Part shown: positions 8,516-15,069 of the stretch, piece after piece
Layout of the letters: each line of letters opens with the position of its first letter
Numbering within the stretch: position 1 is the stretch's first letter
Assembly: GCA_021828195.1 (NCBI GenBank)
Contig: JAKASQ010000001.1
Coordinates: 419,202 to 483,201, forward strand
DNA: 64,000 bases
DNA from: Thermoplasmata archaeon
Lineage (GTDB): Archaea; Thermoplasmatota; Thermoplasmata; Lutacidiplasmatales; UBA184
Direction: 5' to 3'
Program-made: the position numbers and the translations under genes
The notes under the pieces: model-generated
What the model was told of the DNA's origin: nothing
Databases searched by the model: none
Seen by the model: the letters and a program-made list of their open reading frames with translations, nothing else

Positions 8516-8758
8516 ATGACCCGGACCTTCCTATTGCTGGCGTTGGACAGCGAAGGCGCGCCGTACTCCGAGGTCGCCGACATCCTTCAGGACATGGGAT
8601 TCCAGCGCGGGGCCAGCGGCTACGACTTCGTTTACGACTGGGGCCGCGACGTCACGATCCAGGAGTCGCTCGAGTTCGCCGATCGGATCCAGGCCTCGCT
8701 GCGAGGAAAGCGGCTCGGCTTCCGTGTCGAGTCGACCGAGGACTCGATCCTGGAGTGA
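8516..8758 (+). CDS. small conserved-looking protein of unknown function (80 aa)
   Basis: This ORF is hidden inside the track ORF 7511..8758; its own start is ATG 8516 behind an AGAGG ribosome-binding site, 42 bp after tgtA. The sequence MTRTFLLLALDSEGAPYSEV...GASGYDFVYDWGR...ADRIQASLRGKRLGF has a balanced alternation of strands and helices and low Arg content, unlike GC shadows, so I believe it is real. I do not recognise the family. The last bases (GTGAC, including the TGA stop) coincide with the right terminus of the transposon remnant, so the original C-terminus may have been altered by insertion. Confidence 0.72.
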   Translation: MTRTFLLLALDSEGAPYSEVADILQDMGFQRGASGYDFVYDWGRDVTIQESLEFADRIQASLRGKRLGFRVESTEDSILE

Positions 8759-8763
8759 CCTCC

Positions 8764-8784
8764 TCCACCGAAAAAGTTCGGTGG
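8764..8784 (-). repeat. right-end hairpin of the element remnant
   Basis: Inverted repeat CCACCGAA/TTCGGTGG with a 4-base loop, the counterpart of 41807..41826 in the intact element. Confidence 0.75.
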
Positions 8785-9050
8785 GTTCCTTGGCGGGAGT
8801 ACAGCGATTCTCCCATCTGTCCCCTCATAAGGGTGTCGCGCCCCCGGCACCAGAAGGTGCCAGGGGTTTCGGCGGGTGTTCGCCAACCTTCGTGTTCCCG
8901 TCTCCGGGGTGGGTTGCTCGACTCTCCCCGAGCGGCTCCTGCTTCATGGACCCGGCTCGCTCCCGAGGGAGTGGGAGCCGCAGCTGCTACGGGCGTGTAT
9001 CCCCCCGGTGCCCCCGGACGCCGTGCTCCGCCAATACTTGGGCTCGTTAA

Positions 9051-9068
9051 CCCCCTATCAATAGGGGG
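9051..9068. repeat. left-end hairpin of the element remnant
   Basis: Perfect inverted repeat CCCCCTAT-CA-ATAGGGGG just inside the left end; the intact copy has only an imperfect version (CCCCCCTACTTGTTGGTGGG). Confidence 0.7.
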
Positions 9069-9194
9069 GCTTGGGGGGCTTGCGCTCGCCGACATCGTCA
9101 TGGTTCCGGCGGCGGCGTCGCGTCCTCGGGGCGCCATGGCGGGGCGGAACCATCTCCCCCGATGGGGGCCGGCAGGGATCTGCCGGTCTCGGCT

Positions 9195-10508
9195 CTAGGT
9201 GCGCCGGATCAGCACCACCGCCGCAACGCCGACCACGAGGGCTACGGCCAGGCCCGCGAGCACCCACGGCGCGCTCGAGACCGTTCCGGAGGGACCCGAC
9301 ACGCTGCTCGCGCACGCCCCTCCGGTGAGGCAGGCCGCGCTCGCTTGCGCCGCGCTCGGGGACAGAGGAGTCCCCTGGACCACGCTCGGGCTCGAATCCG
9401 TGGGAGCGCCGTACGAATTGACGCTGGTGGTGTAGCTCCACTCGGCCGAGTCGAGACCCAGGTGCGAGCCCAGCACTCCCATGCTGTCGATCCCGGAGGC
9501 ATCTGCGTGGGTCGTGAGGGCCATCGAGGAACCCCAGTCGCCGGTATCGGCCCAGATGTCCACCACGCGCGGAACGAGGGCGAATCCGTCCTGGAGATCG
9601 AAGCCGAGGCCGAGGTCGCTCGATCCGCGCTGTTCCATCAGCGAGCCGAGACGGACGGTGATGCGGGTCCAGTTCTGCCCCTGCACGGGGCGCAGAGTGT
9701 CCGATTCGAGACGGCCGTCCGATCCGTAGAGGGTGACGTTCCCACTACCGGTCAGATTCCCCGATCGGCGCGCGTTGAGCGACCCGTCCGGACCGACCGA
9801 CATGAAGCTCGTCTGCCAGTTCCCCGAGGCGTTGAACTGGCTCGTGGCCGTCCACGCCTCCACTTCGGTCAGGTTCAATGGGAGAAGCCCGAGCGCCGGC
9901 GCGAAGCCAACGGACAGGTTCGCGCTCGCAGCGACGAAGAGCTCTCGCACGAGGTGCGTCGTTCCATTCGCGGTGAACGACCGCGTCTCGGAGAGGTTCG
10001 CCACGGCCTGCGTCGATGCGTGGGTGAGTGCGAGCGCGGGAACCGACGACCCGTTCCGCAACGTGACCAAACCCGAGATCGTGAAGTCGGCGACGCTCGT
10101 CCATTGCTCCCACGCATGGGCGTCGAAGCTCGAGGAGAAGTTCGCCGACGCGCAGTCCGGCTGGCAGTAGGTCAGCCGCACCGATGCGCCGACCGTGTGG
10201 TTCTCCGTGAGGTAGTAGGTGGTGTTCGATGTGTTCGTCTGGGTCAGCGTCGTCGAGAACCCGTACGATGCGCTCCCGATGAACTGGCCGTGCTCGCCTT
10301 GCCAAGCGACCGAGACGTTCTCGGTCCCTCCGTAGGCCCAGACGATCTCGCCGCTCGCGGCGGCGCTCGCTCCCGCGACGGGCGCTGCGGAACCGATCGG
10401 CACGCTCGCAATAGCGAGCAGGATCATTCCGAGGGCGACGGCGCACGCCCCCCCGCGAGTAACGCTGTGGCCCCGGGTTCTCTTCCAGTTTCCTTGGGAT
10501 GCGCGCAT
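9195..10508 (-). CDS. secreted, C-terminally anchored surface protein of unknown function
   Basis: The product has 437 residues from ATG 10508; the ORF is open to an ATG at 10547. A CTTATG box about 32 bases before 10508 favours the shorter start. It has a signal peptide (GGACAVALGMILLAIASVPIGSAAP), a Ser/Thr/Asn-rich ectodomain with many N-glycosylation sequons, a low-complexity stalk, and a C-terminal anchor WVLAGLAVALVVGVAAVVLIRRT. Two close Cys pairs are visible (CQPDC; CLTGGAC). I recognise no domain. It is one of several anchored ectodomain proteins in this window. Function could be cell-surface structure or binding; the sequence does not say. Confidence 0.82.
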   Translation of the reverse strand: MRASQGNWKRTRGHSVTRGGACAVALGMILLAIASVPIGSAAPVAGASAAASGEIVWAYGGTENVSVAWQGEHGQFIGSASYGFSTTLTQTNTSNTTYYLTENHTVGASVRLTYCQPDCASANFSSSFDAHAWEQWTSVADFTISGLVTLRNGSSVPALALTHASTQAVANLSETRSFTANGTTHLVRELFVAASANLSVGFAPALGLLPLNLTEVEAWTATSQFNASGNWQTSFMSVGPDGSLNARRSGNLTGSGNVTLYGSDGRLESDTLRPVQGQNWTRITVRLGSLMEQRGSSDLGLGFDLQDGFALVPRVVDIWADTGDWGSSMALTTHADASGIDSMGVLGSHLGLDSAEWSYTTSVNSYGAPTDSSPSVVQGTPLSPSAAQASAACLTGGACASSVSGPSGTVSSAPWVLAGLAVALVVGVAAVVLIRRT

Positions 10509-10551
10509 TGCAGAAGAAGTGGAGCCGCCCCTTGGAACATAAGCCATAGTT

Positions 10552-10572
10552 CAACGAAATCGGGTTTCGTTG
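10552..10572. promoter_or_regulatory. inverted repeat between surface protein gene and kae1
   Basis: Perfect 8-bp arms CAACGAAA-TCGGG-TTTCGTTG. It sits directly upstream of the CTTATG box of the minus-strand surface protein gene, in the position where a regulator could block or aid TBP/TFB binding. Candidate operator by position only. Confidence 0.35.
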
Positions 10573-10654
10573 GATTCCGTGCTAGGGTCTGACCTATCGA
10601 CTCCCGGGGGCGCGCGCAACCCGGCGCGGCTCCCTCGGCGTGCCGGTTCGACGG

Positions 10655-10661
10655 GCTTATT
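10655..10661 (+). promoter_or_regulatory. TATA-like box of kae1
   Basis: GCTTATT is centred 28 bases before the ATG at 10686, consistent with a leaderless mRNA. Confidence 0.45.
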
Positions 10662-10685
10662 CGCCCGTTCCCCTCGGACACTCCG

Positions 10686-11693
10686 ATGGCGACCCTCGGC
10701 ATCGAATCGACCGCGCACACCGCTTCGGTGGGGATCGTCTCCGAGTCGGCGGAGGTCCTCGCGATCGCCTCCGACATGTATCGTCCGCCCAGCGGGGGGA
10801 TCCACCCGAGGGAGGCGGCGAATCACCACGTCGAATTCCTGCCGGGGCTGGTCGAACGCGCGCTCGGGGCCGCGCATCTCGGACCCCAGGACCTCGAGGC
10901 GGTCGCCTTCGCGCAGGGCCCGGGATTGGGCCCCTGCCTGCGCGCCGGAGCGACCGTGGCCCGCACGCTCTCCCTCGCTTGGGATCTCCCCCTCGTTCCC
11001 GTCAACCACTGCGTCGCCCACGTCGAGATCGCTCGGGTCCTGAGCGGACTGGACGACCCGCTCCTATTGTACGCGAGCGGTGGTAACACGCAGGTAATCG
11101 CGTACGGTCGTGGCCGCTACCGCGTCCTCGGGGAGACGATCGACATCGGGATCGGGAACTTCCTCGACAAGCTCTGGATCGCCCTCGGAGGCGCCTTCCC
11201 CGGCGGGCCCGCGATCGAAGCGGAGGCCCGGTTCGGCGCCGAGCTCCTCCCGCTCCCGTACTCGGTGCACGGGATGGACGTTGCGTTCTCCGGGATGCTC
11301 ACGGCGACGCTGGCCCTCCACGCGAAGGGAGCGAAACGCGCCGATCTCGCCTATTCGGTCGAGGTGACGGCGTACTCGATGCTCACCGAGATCACCGAGC
11401 GGGCGCTCGCCCACCGCAAGCACGGCGCGGTCGTTCTGGGAGGAGGCGTCGCCTGCAACGAGCGCCTCCGAGGGATGGTGCGCACGATGGTCGAGGAGCG
11501 TGGAGGTACGATGTTCGCCCCACCGCGATCGCTGTGTGTGGACAACGGAGCGATGATCGCATGGACCGGACACCTCGCCTTCCGGAGCGGACTCTCGGTC
11601 ACTCCGGATGCCTCGGCGGTGCAGCCGCGGCAACGGACCGATCTCGTGGCAACGCCGTGGCGCGAGGCGCACGCGGCGTCCGCGGGATTATAG
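10686..11693 (+). CDS. kae1: tRNA N6-threonylcarbamoyladenosine synthase Kae1 (KEOPS catalytic subunit)
   Basis: The protein has 335 residues and transfers threonylcarbamoyl from TC-AMP to A37 of ANN-decoding tRNAs within KEOPS. The ASKHA fold starts ATLGIESTAHTASVGIV; the metal site is H108-x3-H112 (NHCVAHVEI) plus an Asp in CVDNGAMIA near 295. ASGGNTQV and GGAFPGGPAIEAEA are typical. The protein ends after the Kae1 domain, so Bud32 is not fused as it is in many euryarchaea; no separate bud32 is in this window (the kinase at 46832 is Rio1). Confidence 0.95.
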   Translation: MATLGIESTAHTASVGIVSESAEVLAIASDMYRPPSGGIHPREAANHHVEFLPGLVERALGAAHLGPQDLEAVAFAQGPGLGPCLRAGATVARTLSLAWDLPLVPVNHCVAHVEIARVLSGLDDPLLLYASGGNTQVIAYGRGRYRVLGETIDIGIGNFLDKLWIALGGAFPGGPAIEAEARFGAELLPLPYSVHGMDVAFSGMLTATLALHAKGAKRADLAYSVEVTAYSMLTEITERALAHRKHGAVVLGGGVACNERLRGMVRTMVEERGGTMFAPPRSLCVDNGAMIAWTGHLAFRSGLSVTPDASAVQPRQRTDLVATPWREAHAASAGL

Positions 11694-11715
11694 CGCGTCC
11701 AGGGTTCGAGGCACC

Positions 11716-12957
11716 GTGGAGGAGGTCGACATCCTCGTCGTGGGAGCCGGCCCTGCCGGCTCGAACGCGGCCTACCATCTCGCTCGGCGGGGCTACGACG
11801 TGCTCGTCGTCGAGGAGCACGATCGTATCGGGTACCCCGTCCAGTGCGCGGGCCTGGTCTCCCAACGCGTGCTGGATCTCGCCGGATCGGATCGGTTCGT
11901 CCGGCGGCCGGTCCATGGGGCGAGCGTCTTTGGCCCGTCGCTCGGCTCGATCGAGTTCACGGCGGCGGAGCCACGCGCGTACGTCATCGACCGGGCTGGA
12001 CTCGACATCTACCTCGCCGACCGCGCCGCCCGCGCCGGTGCGCGCTACTCGAGCTCGACCCGGTTTGACCGCTCTCTCGGACCGACGAGCGGCCGGGCGC
12101 ACGTCGAGCTCTCGAGCTTCGGTGGCGAGCGCCGGGAGATCGCGGCCCGGCTCGTCCTCGGAGCGGACGGCGTGACCAGCGCCGTCGCTCGAGCGTACGG
12201 CCTGCGCCGGCCGGTGGAGATCCTCCCCGCGTTCGAAGCGGAGTTTGCGACGAGCCCCGGCGACCCCGACCGGGTCGAAGTGTACTTGGGGCACGATTTT
12301 GCGCCGGGTCTCTTCGGTTGGTGGATCCCCGACGGGGCGGGTGGGGCGCGGGTCGGGATCGCGGCCGACGCCGACGGCACCAGCGCGCGGGTCCGCTTCG
12401 ATCGGCTCCTCGGCCACCTCGAGCGTCGATTCGGCCAGCGCCTGAGCAACCCCACCGCCTACCTCGTGAGTGGGATCCCGATCGGCCATGTGCCCCGGAC
12501 CCATGCGGACGGGGTCCTCCTGGTCGGCGACGCCGCCGGTCAGGTCAAGCCGCTCTCCGGAGGAGGGATCTTCACGGGGATGCGGTGCGCGGAGATCGCG
12601 GCCGAGGTCGCCGATGGCGCGCTGCGCGCGAACGACCTCTCCGCACGCGTTCTCTCCGAGTACGACCGCCGCTGGTGGGGGGAGCTCGGCGAGGAGATCG
12701 ACCGCGCGCTCCACCTCCGCCGCTTGTTCGTTCGCCTCTCGGACGCCGATTACGATCGTCTCATCGACGTCCTGAAGGAGTCCGATCTGCTCGGCACGGT
12801 CGTCGCGTTCGGCGACATCGATTTCCCGACTCACGTGGCGCGTCGCCTGCTCGCTCAGTCCCCTTCGCTCTTGCGTCTCTTGCCCAAGGCGCTCGGGGCC
12901 TGGCTCGCTCCCGGGGACCGCATCGCCCCGGCGCTCGACCCGGTTCGCCGGAAGTAG
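11716..12957 (+). CDS. geranylgeranyl reductase family FAD oxidoreductase
   Basis: The enzyme has 413 residues from GTG 11716 (MEEVDILVVGAGPAGSN); the track start at 11608 lies inside kae1. It has an N-terminal Rossmann FAD site GAGPAGSN (10-17), the family's YPVQCAGLVS segment with conserved Cys, a second FAD motif GVLLVGDAAGQVKPLSGGGI, and a helical C-terminus. Family members saturate geranylgeranyl chains of archaeal lipids or quinones, with flavin as hydride carrier. It overlaps the convergent minus-strand gene by about 100 bp at its 3' end. A second family member is at 62267; which one serves membrane lipids and which quinones cannot be told from sequence. Confidence 0.88.
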   Translation: MEEVDILVVGAGPAGSNAAYHLARRGYDVLVVEEHDRIGYPVQCAGLVSQRVLDLAGSDRFVRRPVHGASVFGPSLGSIEFTAAEPRAYVIDRAGLDIYLADRAARAGARYSSSTRFDRSLGPTSGRAHVELSSFGGERREIAARLVLGADGVTSAVARAYGLRRPVEILPAFEAEFATSPGDPDRVEVYLGHDFAPGLFGWWIPDGAGGARVGIAADADGTSARVRFDRLLGHLERRFGQRLSNPTAYLVSGIPIGHVPRTHADGVLLVGDAAGQVKPLSGGGIFTGMRCAEIAAEVADGALRANDLSARVLSEYDRRWWGELGEEIDRALHLRRLFVRLSDADYDRLIDVLKESDLLGTVVAFGDIDFPTHVARRLLAQSPSLLRLLPKALGAWLAPGDRIAPALDPVRRK

Positions 12958-13670
12958 AAGAACGCCCCCAGGCCCACGAGCGCGATCGCTCCGGCGATCA
13001 TCCCGTAGACGACCCACGCCCACGTGACCGTCTGCACGATGATCGAGGATTCGGGCGTGACGCCCGAGACCCCGAGCGCGGCGAGGTTGAGGGTCGCGCT
13101 GCCGTTGACAAGTTCCGTCGCGTTCTGCCACACTGTCGAGCTGAACCACCCGCGCGACTCGAGCAGGTACCGGGTGCTGTTCGCCGTGAATTCGAGGGCG
13201 GTCCGGACGAGGAAGGATGCGGCGCCGATCGACGCGGAGGTGCTGACGGGAACCGTAACGGTCGCGACGCCCCCCGGGGCGAGCGGGGGCACGGGGAACG
13301 TGATGTTCGACCCGCTCACCCCGTTCGTGCCGGTGAGGAGCGGGGTCATCGAGCTCCCGATCGGCGTGGCGGGACCTGCGTTCGATCCCATCGCATAGAT
13401 GTCCAGAGTCAGCGCGATAACGGACATCGGCCACGGGAGGAGGTCCTGCACGGTCAGGCCCAGGCTCCCGGAGGATCCCGCGTTCAGGGTTGGGCCGGAG
13501 AGGTTCCCGAGGAGGTGGTTGCCTACGAACACCGGGAGACGCGGGTAGGGCGTGGCGCTGACGGTGCCGGCCGGGGCGAGCGCGGCCATCACGATCGCGA
13601 GCACGACGAGGACGGTCCACGTGCTCCTTGAAACGGCTCGGCCCGGCCGTCTACCCACCGTCGGCATCCC
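12855..13670 (-). CDS. secreted, C-terminally anchored protein in the M48/BlaI operon
   Basis: The product has 271 residues starting at ATG 13670 (MPTVGRRPGRAVSRSTWT...); the track start at 13820 lies inside the M48 gene. It has a signal segment (TWTVLVVLAIVMAALAPAGTVSA), an ectodomain with sequons (NLS, NIT, NST, NAT, NGS), a late transmembrane helix (WAWVVYGMIAGAIALVGLGAFFYF) and a basic cytosolic tail. Its start overlaps the stop of the M48 peptidase gene by 20 bp, so the two are translationally linked. No known domain seen. It could be the substrate or outside partner of the peptidase, by position. Confidence 0.75.
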   Translation of the reverse strand, partial: GMPTVGRRPGRAVSRSTWTVLVVLAIVMAALAPAGTVSATPYPRLPVFVGNHLLGNLSGPTLNAGSSGSLGLTVQDLLPWPMSVIALTLDIYAMGSNAGPATPIGSSMTPLLTGTNGVSGSNITFPVPPLAPGGVATVTVPVSTSASIGAASFLVRTALEFTANSTRYLLESRGWFSSTVWQNATELVNGSATLNLAALGVSGVTPESSIIVQTVTWAWVVYGMIAGAIALVGLGAFFYFRRTGSSAGAMRSPGASQAPSALGKRRKSEGD

Positions 13671-14553
13671 CCGCTGGGGCGTCGGACTCGGCGCGGGCCA
13701 CGAGGCGGCGGATCCGGCGCCACGCTTCGGCGCGGCCCCGTTCGCCGCCGAGACCGAGGAACCCCACCGCGCGGATCCCGAGCTCGCCACCCCCGTTCGT
13801 GCTGGCCTTGAACAGCGCACGCGCGAGCGCGCGCGGATTGTGGGTCATTTCCACGGCCTCGTCGTCCGCGCGGTACTCCTCGCGGCGCGTGAGCGCACTC
13901 GCGACCCGACCGAGCACCGGATCCCATCGCATCAATCGCGCGAACGTGCGGAAGAATGTCAGGTAGCGGCCGTCCAGGTCCCGGACATGGCCGAGCTCGT
14001 GGGCGATCACGCTCTCGAGTTCCTCGGGTGTCAGGGTCGCGCGAAGGCCGCTCGAGAGCAGGATCACCTCACGACGGTGGACGAGGCGAGGGCCGCCGAA
14101 CTCGACGAGGGTGAAGCTGAAGGCGTCGACCCGGGCATCCGGGAAGCCGAGGAGAGCGATGGATTTTCCCGGAGATGGCAGGCGCTCCGGCCAGGCGATC
14201 ACGGTGGGCTGGAGGATGCTGAGCCAGCCGCGACCGACCAGCTGGTTGATCAGGAATGCGAGCGCGAAAACGACGAACGCGCCGGCCGCTCCGAGCGCCC
14301 AGACCGAGGCGAACTGAGGTTGGAAGAGCATGAAGGGCGATCGCACGAGCCCGGCGGCCCCGCCCCAGCCTCCTTCGACGACGACCCAAGCGAGGGCGGT
14401 CGTGACGAGCACCGCCCACAACGCGAGGAAGCTCGCCGCAAGCCGGAGGACGATGGGCGAGCCGGATCGGCGGACCGCGACGAGCAACCCAACGCCGGTC
14501 GCCACCCAGACGACCACGAGAAGAAACGGGATCCCCAGTACGGGCGCATCCAT
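13651..14553 (-). CDS. M48/BlaR1-like membrane metallopeptidase
   Basis: The protein has 300 residues. Three or four N-terminal transmembrane helices (residues 5-28, 38-60, 80-104) are followed by a gluzincin domain with HELGH (185-189) and the downstream acidic ligand region RREEYRADDEAVE (about 223-235). The site order fits M48, including HtpX/Ste24 and BlaR1/MecR1 relatives. It lies 23 bp behind a BlaI-like repressor gene on the same strand, as in bacterial blaR1-blaI pairs where the peptidase destroys the repressor. There is no penicillin-binding sensor domain, so a beta-lactam signal is not implied. Regulated proteolysis of the repressor or of the co-encoded anchored protein is inference. 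Confidence 0.82.
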   Translation of the reverse strand: MDAPVLGIPFLLVVVWVATGVGLLVAVRRSGSPIVLRLAASFLALWAVLVTTALAWVVVEGGWGGAAGLVRSPFMLFQPQFASVWALGAAGAFVVFALAFLINQLVGRGWLSILQPTVIAWPERLPSPGKSIALLGFPDARVDAFSFTLVEFGGPRLVHRREVILLSSGLRATLTPEELESVIAHELGHVRDLDGRYLTFFRTFARLMRWDPVLGRVASALTRREEYRADDEAVEMTHNPRALARALFKASTNGGGELGIRAVGFLGLGGERGRAEAWRRIRRLVARAESDAPAGDADGG

Positions 14554-14576
14554 GCCGATGCAGGTCCCCGAACGAC

Positions 14577-14933
14577 CTACAGACCCAGCTTCCGACGGAG
14601 CTCTTGCTCCTCCGCCGGGTTGAGCTTCTCGATCTCTTCGTTCAGATGGACGACCCCCGCCGGGCCGAACATGTCGACGACCCCTTTAAGCAGATTGACG
14701 AGGTACTTCCGCTCGAAGTCGGCGGGTCGGTAAACGTAGCGCTCGCCCCCTCGGCAGGTTTCCCGGCGGCGCTTGACGACCCCTTTCGCGTGGAGGCGGG
14801 ACAAGGTCGTCGCCACCGTGGTGTAGGCCACGCGGACCCCCCGGTGCTCGAGGTCCTGGCGGACGGTGCGCGCCGGAGCCTCCTTGAGATCACGCAGCGA
14901 GCGAATCACGTCCGCTTCGAGGGAACCGGGCAT
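14577..14933 (-). CDS. BlaI/MecI/CopY-family winged-helix repressor
   Basis: The product has 118 residues. The N-terminal wHTH (LEADVIRSLRDL...TVRQDLEHRGVRVAYTTVATTLSRLHAKGVV) matches the BlaI/MecI pattern including the YTTV...L.RL.KG recognition helix, then a basic wing with RYVYRPADF, and a C-terminal helical dimerisation part. It is the first gene of a three-gene operon with the M48 peptidase and an anchored protein. A palindrome (14989..15002) lies just upstream of its box, the place for autoregulation. In bacteria such repressors are cut by BlaR1-like peptidases. Confidence 0.85.
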   Translation of the reverse strand: MPGSLEADVIRSLRDLKEAPARTVRQDLEHRGVRVAYTTVATTLSRLHAKGVVKRRRETCRGGERYVYRPADFERKYLVNLLKGVVDMFGPAGVVHLNEEIEKLNPAEEQELRRKLGL

Positions 14934-14963
14934 CTTCCTCCGACGGTGGCTTTGGTCTGGGGC

Positions 14964-14972
14964 CCTTTAAGA
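14964..14972 (-). promoter_or_regulatory. TATA-like box of the BlaI/M48 operon
   Basis: CTTAAAGGG on the minus strand, about 35 bases before the ATG at 14933, implies a leader of a few bases. Confidence 0.4.
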
Positions 14973-14988
14973 CATCCGGCCGTGAGGA

Positions 14989-15002
14989 ACGAACGAGTTC
15001 GT
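14989..15002. promoter_or_regulatory. palindrome, candidate operator
   Basis: Perfect inverted repeat ACGAAC-GA-GTTCGT in the divergent spacer between the BlaI-like gene and the cbs operon, about 20 bases upstream of the minus-strand TATA-like box and 40 bases upstream of the plus-strand one. A short symmetric site next to a gene for a dimeric repressor is a reasonable operator candidate. It occurs once in this spacer. Confidence 0.4.
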
Positions 15003-15039
15003 ACTTGACCGGATCGCGGGAAGGACGGGCGAGGCAAGC

Positions 15040-15047
15040 GTTTATGG
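15040..15047 (+). promoter_or_regulatory. TATA-like box of the cbs-cgl-cysS operon
   Basis: GTTTATGG is centred 27 bases before the ATG at 15070. Confidence 0.45.
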
Positions 15048-15069
15048 CCGCCCCTCAATCGGGCGGGGG

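Larger units (their letters stand above)
8755..9106 (-). mobile_element. internally deleted TnpB-type (IS605/IS1341) element, about 352 bp
   Basis: In minus orientation the left end reads GAACCATGACGATGTCGGCG AGCGCAAGCCCCCC... and the right end reads CCACCGAA-(loop)-TTCGGTGGAGGAGGTCAC. Both match the ends of the intact element at 40466..41836 (same first 32 or so bases; right hairpin followed by GTGGAGGANGTCAC). The tnpB body is missing: left-end sequence passes directly into GGGGGCACCGGGG..., which corresponds to the tnpB C-terminal region. Internal hairpins are strong, for example CCCCTGGCACC/GGTGCCGGGGG (about 8841-8865) and CCCCCTAT/ATAGGGGG (9051-9068). It has no transposase, so it is non-autonomous. 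Its right part is about 110 bases longer than in the intact copy, so its parent was a related element, not the same one. Confidence 0.8.

Noticed and set aside
8652-9137. 161-aa minus-strand ORF across the element remnant
   Set aside because: It reads from the left end into the tnpB tail and out through the right end; resemblance to the tnpB C-terminus reflects shared nucleotide sequence, not a protein gene.
11599-13620. 673-aa minus-strand ORF
   Set aside because: Antisense to the geranylgeranyl reductase gene and out of frame with the anchored protein gene; Arg/Asp/Pro-rich with no motif.
13651-14933. Beta-lactam resistance regulation by the BlaI/M48 pair
   Set aside because: The peptidase has no penicillin-binding sensor domain and no beta-lactamase gene is near; archaea lack murein, so the bacterial signal is not expected.
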